A stretch of DNA of 45,145 nt from Oscillospiraceae bacterium. Its GTDB lineage: Bacteria > Bacillota > Clostridia > Oscillospirales > Oscillospiraceae. Shown here in pieces: positions 8,395-14,893 of the stretch (its first letter is position 1; each line of letters opens with the position of its first letter). Below the pieces are notes generated by a model. The model searched no databases. It saw only the letters and a program-made list of their open reading frames with translations, and had not been told where the DNA came from. Made by a program: the position numbers and the translations under genes. The DNA lies in assembly GCA_016296565.1 (NCBI GenBank), contig JAEDJB010000004.1, positions 1-45,145 on the forward strand. The letters are read 5' to 3'.

Positions 8395-9060
8395 ATGTTT
8401 CAAGGATTTTCCGAGGAAACCACCCAGTTTCTCTGGGGCATCCGGTTCAACAATGAGAAGCCCTGGTTCGAGGCCCACAAGCAGCACTATGTGGACTATG
8501 TGCAGACCCCTCTGCGGGAGCTGGCCCGGGAGGTGTACGAGGGGTTTTCTGCCGCCCATCCGGAGCAGCCCCTGATGATGCGGGTCAGCCGGATCTATCG
8601 GGACGCCCGCCGTCTCTATGGCCGGGGTCCCTACAAGAGCCACCTGTGGTTTAACCTGCGGATGGCCGGAGAGGACTGGGCCCGGATGCCCGCTTTCTGG
8701 TTTGGAATTCACCCGGCGGGGTACAGCTACGGTATGGGTGTTTTTGACGCCCGTCCCGCTGACATGGCAAGGTTCCGGGCGGACATGGACGAAAACCCCG
8801 GGACCATGCTGGCACTGGCCCAGGACTTTGCCCGGCAGGACCGGTTTGTTCTGGACGCAGAGGAGTATAAGCGGTCCAAGGGAAACCCGCCTGCCCCTCT
8901 GGACCAGTGGTACAATCGGAAGGGGATCGAGCTGACCTGCCAGCGGCCTGTGGACAGCCTGCTCTACAGCCGGGACCTGCTGGACGATATCCTTACAGGA
9001 TATGAGGCCCTGATGCCATATTATCACTACTTTGCCGCGCTGTTTCGCCGGGAGGAGTAA
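8395..9060 (+). CDS. DUF2461 family protein
   Basis: A 221-residue soluble protein. The opening FQGFSEETTQFLWGIRFNNEKPWF followed by a segment like RVSRIYRDARRLYGRGPYKSHL (about residues 62-83) is the signature of DUF2461, a widespread bacterial family without a defined biochemical role. No signal peptide, membrane helix or metal-binding cluster is visible. It has its own promoter and terminator and is divergent from the radical SAM gene, so the neighbourhood gives no functional clue. The start is secure: AAGGAGG with a 7-base spacer. Confidence 0.85.
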   Translation: MFQGFSEETTQFLWGIRFNNEKPWFEAHKQHYVDYVQTPLRELAREVYEGFSAAHPEQPLMMRVSRIYRDARRLYGRGPYKSHLWFNLRMAGEDWARMPAFWFGIHPAGYSYGMGVFDARPADMARFRADMDENPGTMLALAQDFARQDRFVLDAEEYKRSKGNPPAPLDQWYNRKGIELTCQRPVDSLLYSRDLLDDILTGYEALMPYYHYFAALFRREE

Positions 9061-9130
9061 TTTTATATTATATAATTAAATGTAGCGTTTCGACGCTGTA
9101 ACAGCGAAACAAATTGATTTCGACAGTTTT

Positions 9131-9170
9131 ACGCCCGGGGCGGCCGATTGGGCCGCTCCGGGCGTTCCTT
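9131..9170 (+). terminator. Terminator between DUF2461 and the capA-like operon
   Basis: A 15-bp stem ACGCCCGGGGCGGCC (9131-9145) / GGCCGCTCCGGGCGT (9151-9165) with one G-T pair, followed by TCCTTTT. It sits between convergent genes. Confidence 0.8.
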
Positions 9171-9175
9171 TTCTG

Positions 9176-10468
9176 TCAGGCTGCGCTGGCAGCGGGTGCG
9201 CTGCCGGCGTTGTCATATGCCTCGCCCAGGATGGTGTGGCAGCCATCCAGGGCGTATTTCAGCTTTTCGTACACATTGGCGGAGACCAGGGAGGTGTCCC
9301 CGGACTCATAGGCGCTCATGCCCGCGTGCACATCCAGGATGCAGTACCGGTCCTGGGCGCTGGCGCCCCGGTTGAGCACCAGCAGAGGCACATAGCTCAC
9401 GTTGGTGACGGTGGTGTCGCCGGTTTCAAAGTCCTTGGTGAGTTCCAGGTTTAGTATGGCGGTGGTGTCGGTGTAGTTCACGTTGACGGTGGCGGGGCTC
9501 TGGTTGGAGACGAAGTTCCCCAGGGAGTAGCACACAAAGCCGGTCCGCTGGCTGCCGTCGGAGAGGGTCACCGTCCGCGTTTCCATGGGCTGGGGCACGT
9601 GGGAGTGGCTGCCCAGAACCAGGTCGGCTCCGTTTTCGATGAGGAAGTCAGCCACCTGCTCCTGGTAGGCGTTCTGGGTGGTCTGGTACTCGATGCCCCA
9701 GTGGATCATCACCGCGATCAGGTCTGTTCCCAGACCCTTGGCATAGGCCAGCTCGCTGGAGAGCTTGGCCGTGTCCAGGGTGACGCACTCGGCGGCGTAG
9801 TCGGTGTTGAACCGGTTCAGGCAGAAGTCGTTCTCCGCGCTGATGGGGATGCCGTTGGTGCCGTAGGAGTAGCCCAGGAAGGCAACGGAGATGCCACCTA
9901 CATCTACCACCTCCACGCCCTTGTTGGCGTCATACTCTGCCTGGGTGCGGAAGGAGCCCACATGCTTCAGCTGGGCGGCGTCCAGGGTGTCCAAGGTGCG
10001 GCAGACGCCATTGAACCCTTTGTCCATGCTGTGGTTGTTGGCGGTGGTCACCAGGTCAAAGCCGATGGTTTTCAGGTCGTAGGCCAAAGCGTCCGGGGCG
10101 CAGAACTGGGGATATCCGGAATAGGGCGGCCCGTTGAGGGTGGTCTCAAAGTTGGCCACTGCGTAGTCGGCGCTCTCAATCCAGGGCTTGACATACTGGA
10201 AGCAGGGCAGGTAGCTGTATGTATCGGTGGCGGCGTCGTAGGCGTCGTTGGTCTGGGGGGTGTGGCTCATCACGTCTCCGCACACTGCCAGGGTGGCGGT
10301 GATGGGATCGGGGGTCTCGGCAGGCTCCTGCTGCTGGACCTGGCCGCTGGTCTCTCCGCTGGCGGAAGAGGAGCCGGCGGGAGCGGACTTGTCGTGGCGG
10401 ACGCCCAGGAACACCAGCAGGACACACAGGACCACCAGGATCAGGGCGGTGAGCAGCTTTTTGTTCAT
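9176..10468 (-). CDS. CapA-family protein (poly-gamma-glutamate capsule type metallophosphatase fold)
   Basis: A 430-residue membrane-anchored or secreted protein. Residues 5-22 form a hydrophobic segment after MNKK, and a Ser/Gly/Gln-rich linker to about residue 55 follows. The PGA_cap domain runs from about residue 58 to 400, with metal-site motifs GDVM (64-67), NFET (106-109), ANNHSMDKG (143-151), MIHWGIEY and GSHSHVPQPME. These are calcineurin-like motifs of CapA/PgsA proteins. CapA proper works with CapB and CapC in poly-gamma-glutamate export, but no capBC is present, so this is a stand-alone homologue, possibly a phosphatase acting on envelope polymer. It is last in an operon with the flavoprotein gene (12-bp gap) and the hexokinase-like gene. 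Confidence 0.88.
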   Translation of the reverse strand: MNKKLLTALILVVLCVLLVFLGVRHDKSAPAGSSSASGETSGQVQQQEPAETPDPITATLAVCGDVMSHTPQTNDAYDAATDTYSYLPCFQYVKPWIESADYAVANFETTLNGPPYSGYPQFCAPDALAYDLKTIGFDLVTTANNHSMDKGFNGVCRTLDTLDAAQLKHVGSFRTQAEYDANKGVEVVDVGGISVAFLGYSYGTNGIPISAENDFCLNRFNTDYAAECVTLDTAKLSSELAYAKGLGTDLIAVMIHWGIEYQTTQNAYQEQVADFLIENGADLVLGSHSHVPQPMETRTVTLSDGSQRTGFVCYSLGNFVSNQSPATVNVNYTDTTAILNLELTKDFETGDTTVTNVSYVPLLVLNRGASAQDRYCILDVHAGMSAYESGDTSLVSANVYEKLKYALDGCHTILGEAYDNAGSAPAASAA

Positions 10469-10480
10469 AGGTCCCTCCCT

Positions 10481-11107
10481 TCAGCGGACGAAGTTGGTAA
10501 AGACTTTCCGGGGCAACTCCGGCTGGGGGATCTGGGCCTTGCCGGCTTCCAGAACCTTCATCAGGTAGGCCATGCTCTGGGCCAGCACCTGAACGGTCTG
10601 AACCCCCTCGGGGTCCTGGAGCACCTCTCCGGGCTTGTTGCCGTAGGCCAGGGGCCAGTACAGGGAGCCGGGCATCACCATCTGGGCGTAGTTCAGGTAG
10701 TGAACCAACTCGTCCATGGCGTTGACTGCCCCGGCCCGGCGGGCCACCACCAGGGGCGCGCCCACCTTAAACCGCAGCTGGCGGCCATTGTTCATGTCGA
10801 TGCATCCGATCCGGTCCATGAAGCAGCGCATTCCGCTGGTGATGGAGGCAAAGTAGACCGGGGAGCCAAAGACCACACCATCGGCCTGAATCAGGCGCTG
10901 GTACATCTCGTTGAGGCCGTCGTCGGGCAGGGTGCAGGTGTGGGTTTTTGCGCAGCGGAAGCAGCCGGAGCAGGGGGAGAGTTGGTGGCCGATGTGAAGG
11001 ACCTCAAAGTTGATGCCCTCCTGGTCAAAGACCTCCCCCATCAGGTCCAGGGCCTGCCTGGTGTTTCCGTTGGCCCGGGGGCTGCCGTTGATGCCGATGA
11101 TTTTCAT
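10481..11107 (-). CDS. Flavodoxin-fold NAD(P)H reductase with a cysteine cluster (iron-sulfur flavoprotein type)
   Basis: A 208-residue protein of the NADPH-dependent FMN reductase family. The FMN phosphate loop is GSPRANGNT (8-16). CSGCFRCAKTHTC gives Cys46, Cys49, Cys52 and Cys58, a compact motif that in archaeal and clostridial iron-sulfur flavoproteins binds a 4Fe-4S cluster. SPVYFASITSGMRCFMDR is the second FMN-contacting loop. Likely a cytosolic electron-transfer or quinone/oxygen-detoxifying flavoprotein; the acceptor is unknown. It is the middle gene of a three-gene minus-strand operon (29 bp after the hexokinase-like gene, 12 bp before the CapA-like gene). The start is ATG at 11107, with an AAGGAG SD. 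Confidence 0.87.
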   Translation of the reverse strand: MKIIGINGSPRANGNTRQALDLMGEVFDQEGINFEVLHIGHQLSPCSGCFRCAKTHTCTLPDDGLNEMYQRLIQADGVVFGSPVYFASITSGMRCFMDRIGCIDMNNGRQLRFKVGAPLVVARRAGAVNAMDELVHYLNYAQMVMPGSLYWPLAYGNKPGEVLQDPEGVQTVQVLAQSMAYLMKVLEAGKAQIPQPELPRKVFTNFVR

Positions 11108-11136
11108 GGCGGTTCTCCTTTGTCTTTTTTTGGTGG

Positions 11137-12429
11137 TCAGGGATTGTAAAGGGCAGCGGCGGCAGCGCCCACAGCGGGCATCTGCTGGCCGGTGCAGAGG
11201 ATGAGATGGTGTCCCAGGGTGTCCCGGGTAAAGTCAGCCAGATGGGTTTCCAGACGGCTGCGGAGGGTGGGCAGTTCCAGGGCAGGGCCCCAGGCGCCCA
11301 CACAGGCGGGGGAAGCGGGGTCCTTACCGGCCCCGGCAAACTGGGCTGCCGCCGAGATCACGGCGCAGACCAGCCGGGCGGCCCGGTCCAGCACAGCGTT
11401 GGCCACCACCAGACCTACCTCCCGGTCCTCCGGCTCCCGGCAGAAGTGGGCGATGGTGCCCCCCGCCTCCGGGTCGTTCAGAAAGTCCAGCGCAGAGGCC
11501 AGGTCCAGGGTGGTGAGGGAGAGAATGTCCCGGCTGCACCCGAAGGACAGCAGCTTGCGTTCAGCGGCCTTGATCATCACCAGCCGGAAGGTGTCTCCCA
11601 GATAGTCGGTAGAGGTGGTTTTCAGCAGCAGATCCTGGCCGGGGGCGTAGCAGTCCCGGTCCTTGGGCAGATCCGCCAGGCCGAAGGGCACCCCTTCAAA
11701 GCCGGAAAAGCCCCCGTCAAAGAGCATCAGCTGGCCGGGAATGCCCAGCCACCGCAGAACGATGCTGCCGGGGGCGGCGAAGGCCGCGTCCACGTCGGTT
11801 CCCCAGGTGAGGCCCAGATAGCGGCTCTGGCCGGGCATCTCTACCCCGGCGGCCAGCTGGACCGCGTCAGCCTGGCTCACCAGAACCAGGTGCAGATCAG
11901 AAAAGCCCCGGCCGGCCAGCTCCTCCCGAAGGCCCGCCAGCAGGGGCTTGCTCTCATAGTCGCTGACGGTCATGGTGCCGGGGAAGCGGCGGATGGCTCC
12001 GTCCCCCTTGCCGTCATAGTCTACGGGGAAGGGAAGGCACAGAACCACGTCCTTAGCCCGGTCCAGCAGGGGCTCCAGCAGCTCCGCCGCAGCGTAGATC
12101 AGGTCGGACAGGGGGGCGGGATACTCCCGCCCGGGAATAGGGAAGTTGTTCTGGTCCGAGAGACTGGCCTTGCCCTCCTGGAAAGTGACCAGGGTCACCT
12201 GAACCTGCTGGTCGTCCCACTCCGCCACCGCTACCGGGCGGTCCGGAGTCAGGGTTCCGAAGGGCTTTAAAAAGGTGGGGAGCATGGGGATGGAGGACTT
12301 GCCTCCATAAAGAGAAATTCGCATTTGCGAGAGAAGTTGTTGGGTCAGGGTGCGCAGATCCAGGACGTCCGGGGTCATGCAGCAGGCCCGAAGCAGGTCT
12401 TGCAGAGAATTGCGGGTGGTGCTGTTCAT
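11137..12429 (-). CDS. Divergent hexokinase-like protein
   Basis: A 430-residue protein with the layout of eukaryote-type hexokinases in degenerate form. SSIPMLPTFLKP (45-56) matches the strongly conserved hexokinase SSxxMLPTF segment. The next motif should be the phosphate-binding LDLGGTN-RV but reads VAVAEWDDQQVQVTLV (66-81). LCLPFPVDY (130-138) replaces the FSFP substrate loop. SQADAV (185-190) keeps one Asp where hexokinases have VNDTVGT. LGLTWGTDVDAAF (205-217) matches the GLIVGTGxNA region, and FDGGFSGF the NxEWGxFG region. STDYLGDTFRLV (273-284) matches the conserved SGMYLGE helix. The fold assignment is therefore good, but kinase activity is doubtful because the first phosphate loop is lost. 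First gene of the operon with the flavoprotein and CapA-like genes. Confidence 0.65.
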   Translation of the reverse strand: MNSTTRNSLQDLLRACCMTPDVLDLRTLTQQLLSQMRISLYGGKSSIPMLPTFLKPFGTLTPDRPVAVAEWDDQQVQVTLVTFQEGKASLSDQNNFPIPGREYPAPLSDLIYAAAELLEPLLDRAKDVVLCLPFPVDYDGKGDGAIRRFPGTMTVSDYESKPLLAGLREELAGRGFSDLHLVLVSQADAVQLAAGVEMPGQSRYLGLTWGTDVDAAFAAPGSIVLRWLGIPGQLMLFDGGFSGFEGVPFGLADLPKDRDCYAPGQDLLLKTTSTDYLGDTFRLVMIKAAERKLLSFGCSRDILSLTTLDLASALDFLNDPEAGGTIAHFCREPEDREVGLVVANAVLDRAARLVCAVISAAAQFAGAGKDPASPACVGAWGPALELPTLRSRLETHLADFTRDTLGHHLILCTGQQMPAVGAAAAALYNP

Positions 12430-12464
12430 GGAAAAATGCCTCCTGCTTATAGTAGTACTTCCTC

Positions 12465-12492
12465 ATTATAGCATCTTTTCCTGAAAGTTAAA
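12465..12492 (-). promoter_or_regulatory. Putative promoter of the hexokinase-like/flavoprotein/CapA operon
   Basis: Minus strand TTTAAC (12492-12487), 16-bp spacer and TATAAT (12470-12465), about 35 bp before the start codon; AGGAGG follows as SD. Confidence 0.6.
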
Positions 12493-12565
12493 GTCCCCGG
12501 ACAGCAAAAAAGGAAGGACCGCCGCAAGAGAACTGCCTCGCAGAGTTTCGCCGCCGCAGCGGAGC

Positions 12566-12596
12566 AAAAAAAGGAGACCGGCCGAAGCCGGTCTCC
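12566..12596 (-). terminator. Terminator of the Fe-alcohol dehydrogenase gene
   Basis: Perfect 10-bp stem GGAGACCGGC / GCCGGTCTCC (12573-12582 / 12587-12596) with a 4-base loop; read on the minus strand it is followed by seven T. Confidence 0.93.
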
Positions 12597-12618
12597 TGAC
12601 AGCATTCCTCAAAAAGGA

Positions 12619-13773
12619 TTACTTGTACATAGCCTTGTGATACAGGGCTTCCACGTCCTTGACGGTGGTGATTCTGGGGTTGACGGTGACGTTGCCGGAC
12701 TTCATAGCGTCGATGGCCATCTGAGGAATCTTGTCCTCGGTGACGCCCACGTCGGCCAGGCAAGCGGGGATGCCCAGATCCTTGTTCAGCTGACGCAGAG
12801 CGTCGCACAGCATCTCGGGCACGAAGTCCTCGCCGGCTTCCTTACCGGTGATGTACTGATAGATAGCAGCATAGCGCTCGTCAGCAGCCAGAGCGTTGAA
12901 CTCGAAGATGGTGGGCATCAGGACAGCGTTGGCCACGCCGTGAGCAACATGGAAGAATGCGGACACGGGGTGGGACATAGCGTGGATGTCGCCCAGACGG
13001 TTGTTGGCGAAAGCAATGCCAGCGAAGGTGGAGCCCAGCATCATAGCGCAGGCAGCATCGGGATCGTTGCGGCGAGCGACGAACTTACGGATGTTGGCGC
13101 CGATCAGCTCCATAGCCTTCTCAGCCATAGCCATGGAGAAGGGGTTAGCATCGGTGTTGATGTAGGATTCCATTGCGTGGATCAGAGCGTCAACGCCGCA
13201 GGCAGCAGCCACGGAGGCGGGAGCGGTCATGATCAGTTCGGGATCCAGAACGGCATAGGTGGGGGAGATTTCGGGGCCCAGGACGGACAGCTTGTAGTTG
13301 CGGGCTTCGTCGGTGATAACGGCAGCCACGGTAACCTCGGAGCCGGTGCCGGCGGTGGTGGGAACAGCGATCAGGGTGTCGATGGGAGCGGGAACCTTGC
13401 CCACGCCTTCGTAGTCGCCGATGGTGCCGCCGAACTTAGCGACAACGCCGACTGCCTTAGCGACGTCCATGGGGGAGCCGCCGCCCAGAGCGATGATAGC
13501 GGTGCAGCCAGCAGCCTTGTACTGAGCAGCGCACTCATCAACGATGGTGGTGGTGGGGTTGGGCAGAACGTCCAGGTACTCGCTGTACTTCAGGTTGGCA
13601 CCCTTGATGATCTCGCGGACCTTGTCCACAACACCGATGGCTTCCAGGCCACGGTCAGAAATCAGCATAACGTTGTCAGAGCCAGCGGCCTTCAGGAAGT
13701 CAGGCAGCTTCTTCAGAGCGCCCATACCGAACTGACAGTTCTGAGGAATGATGAAACCAAAATCTTTAATCAT
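12619..13773 (-). CDS. Iron-containing alcohol dehydrogenase
   Basis: Group III NAD(P)-dependent alcohol dehydrogenase that reduces an aldehyde to an alcohol in fermentation. The start is ATG at 13773 (MIKDFGFIIPQNCQFGMG), with AAAGGA 10 bases upstream, giving 384 residues; an upstream TTG/GTG extension of 20 codons has no family match. The nucleotide loop is GGGSPMD (97-103). Probable iron ligands are Asp195, His199, His264 (or His268) and His278, in CGVDALIHAME and DIHAMSHPVSAFFHVAHG. It resembles butanol, 1,3-propanediol and lactaldehyde dehydrogenases; the exact substrate is not decidable. It has its own promoter (13857-13885) and terminator, so it is a monocistronic unit. Codon bias is stronger than in the neighbouring operon, in keeping with a fermentation gene. 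Confidence 0.94.
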   Translation of the reverse strand: MIKDFGFIIPQNCQFGMGALKKLPDFLKAAGSDNVMLISDRGLEAIGVVDKVREIIKGANLKYSEYLDVLPNPTTTIVDECAAQYKAAGCTAIIALGGGSPMDVAKAVGVVAKFGGTIGDYEGVGKVPAPIDTLIAVPTTAGTGSEVTVAAVITDEARNYKLSVLGPEISPTYAVLDPELIMTAPASVAAACGVDALIHAMESYINTDANPFSMAMAEKAMELIGANIRKFVARRNDPDAACAMMLGSTFAGIAFANNRLGDIHAMSHPVSAFFHVAHGVANAVLMPTIFEFNALAADERYAAIYQYITGKEAGEDFVPEMLCDALRQLNKDLGIPACLADVGVTEDKIPQMAIDAMKSGNVTVNPRITTVKDVEALYHKAMYK

Positions 13774-13856
13774 AGGGATCGCATCCTTTCCATTACTCAA
13801 AGAATTACTCTTGTGCGGTTTTAACCAAACCAAGGGTTAATCTATCCGCTGCATTT

Positions 13857-13885
13857 AGTATAACATTGAAAAAGGAGACTGGCAA
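13857..13885 (-). promoter_or_regulatory. Sigma-A-like promoter of the Fe-alcohol dehydrogenase
   Basis: Minus strand TTGCCA (13885-13880), 17-bp spacer and TATACT (13862-13857). The leader of about 77 nt contains GGTTAA/TTAACC segments that could form a small hairpin; they do not match a full Rex operator. Confidence 0.75.
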
Positions 13886-14036
13886 GTTCTTACCAGCTGA
13901 AAATATATAACAAGAATGCAGGGTTGTTTTTGGGTAGAATGCCTACTTGACAGGAGCGAAAAAATCTCTTTCTTGGGAAAAAGGAAAGGAAGTCGTCAAT
14001 TTAGCAAAAAAGCCCGGGGGAGAAAGCAAGGGAATC

Positions 14037-14083
14037 GCAAAAAGCCCTCTCTGCCGCCTGTTTTGAGGCGGAAAGAAGGGCTT
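14037..14083 (-). terminator. Terminator-like hairpin downstream of the DUF1292 gene and the RNA candidate
   Basis: Outer arms AAAGCCCT (14041-14048) / AGGGCTTT (14076-14083) and inner CCGCCT / AGGCGG with a small internal loop; on the minus strand it is followed by TTTTT. It is the first stop signal for minus-strand transcripts coming from 14.1-14.6 kb. Confidence 0.65.
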
Positions 14084-14147
14084 TCACAAAATGTTGTGTT
14101 TTTCTCCCGGTTTTGACTAGGCGGCAATCAGAAAGCCCCGCTCTGGC

Positions 14148-14305
14148 CGTGCGGACCCGATTAAAACCTGCACGAGATGGCAGGTGGGTTGCCTCCGCTG
14201 TGCTTCTCTGCTTCCAACTTCCAACCGAAGCCGGGAGGCCTGCAATTCACACAGCGAGTCAGCGTCCCGTTTAAGAAATGTGGGTTTAAAAGGGTCCAAT
14301 TCACG
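14148..14305 (-). ncRNA. Candidate structured non-coding RNA (unknown class, strand uncertain)
   Basis: Between 13.9 and 14.35 kb no convincing gene exists, but nested complementary segments do. CGTG (14148-14151) pairs with CACG (14302-14305); GGACCC (14153-14158) with GGGTCC (14292-14297); TTAAAACC (14161-14168) with GGGTTTAA (14282-14289). A side hairpin is ACCTGC (14166-14171) / GCAGGT (14180-14185). CGCTGTG (14196-14202) pairs with CACAGCG (14250-14256), or alternatively GCCTCC (14191-14196) with GGAGGC (14234-14239). A closing stem, an open middle with one hairpin, and an upper stem recall 6S RNA architecture, but I cannot confirm that family. The minus strand is preferred because a terminator lies at 14037-14083 in that direction. 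A 67-codon minus-strand frame (14117-14320) overlaps and is probably spurious. Confidence 0.45.
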
Positions 14306-14348
14306 CACCGAGCAGGGCATTCATACAAGATTGTTTGCCGGCAGCGGA

Positions 14349-14651
14349 TCAGTTGCCGCCGTCCTCCTCTTCGTCCTCGAAGAGAGTTTTCATAAATTCC
14401 TCGTACACGGCTTCGGCCTCCTCGTCGCTGTCCAGGGTGGACAGGAGCTCCTCGCCGTTTTCATAGATGACCTTCATCAGGATGAGGCCCAGGTCCTCCT
14501 CCTCTTCGGCGTCCTGCTCCTCGCTGACGGCGGGGAAGAAGGCCAAGTAAGTGGAGCCGTTAAACTCGATGGTGTCCAGATGCTCCAGCTCAAACTCGTT
14601 TCCGTCTTCGTCGGTTACGGTGATAAAGTTGGCGCCGTATTCTTCACTCAT
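14349..14651 (-). CDS. DUF1292 family small acidic protein
   Basis: A 100-residue, very acidic cytosolic protein. The core ITVTDEDGNEFELEHLDTIE followed by the G-S-TYLAFFP strand is the DUF1292 (YrzB-like) pattern. A Glu/Asp-rich insert and tail (EEQDAEEEEDLG, FEDEEEDGG) flank the second half (ILMKVIYENGEELLSTLDSDEE). In many Firmicutes a DUF1292 gene sits with yrrK and yrzL near alaS; that context is absent here. Function is unknown. The start is ATG at 14651, with an AAAGGAG SD. The 3' side leads into the structured RNA candidate without an intervening terminator, so the RNA could be a long 3' untranslated region of this mRNA. Confidence 0.88.
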   Translation of the reverse strand: MSEEYGANFITVTDEDGNEFELEHLDTIEFNGSTYLAFFPAVSEEQDAEEEEDLGLILMKVIYENGEELLSTLDSDEEAEAVYEEFMKTLFEDEEEDGGN

Positions 14652-14767
14652 GAGAGCCGCTCCTTTCTTTTGACTGTCCCTATTGTACCCTCATCGCCGA
14701 AAAAAAGCAAGGGCGCGGGGCAGAAAACTTTCGGTAAAGTTTCCGCAAAAACCTACGAAATCAAAGA

Positions 14768-14795
14768 TAGACAAATGAAAAAGCTGTGGTATAAT
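14768..14795 (+). promoter_or_regulatory. Extended -10 promoter of the penicillin-binding protein gene
   Basis: TAGACA (14768-14773), 16-bp spacer and TATAAT (14790-14795) preceded by TG in the extended -10 position. It gives a leader of about 90 nt before the TTG start. Confidence 0.75.
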
Positions 14796-14893
14796 ACATA
14801 GAATAGGCGTAGTGATACATTCGGCCGCGTATAAAAAATCAACCCGGAAACCGGCGGCCGGCCCTTCCACCTATAGACATCGGAGGTGTCAAA

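Noticed and set aside
9061..9130. AT-rich stretch with GTTTCGACGCTG...CAGCGAAAC, considered as an attachment or dif-like site
   Set aside because: The hairpin is small and bulged, no integrase or duplicate is nearby, and it reads as ordinary intergenic DNA before a terminator.
12637..13824. 395-codon plus-strand frame across the Fe-alcohol dehydrogenase
   Set aside because: Antisense shadow; Ser/Gly/Ala/Val/His-rich low-complexity translation.
13916..14116. 66-codon plus-strand frame between adh and the RNA candidate
   Set aside because: Lys/Arg-rich translation without SD or family, and it crosses a terminator hairpin.
14117..14320. 67-codon minus-strand frame (MPCSVRELDPFKPTFLKRDA...)
   Set aside because: It lies within the nested-stem RNA candidate, has no SD and resembles the spurious proteins predicted from structured RNAs. 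Conservation analysis could reopen it.
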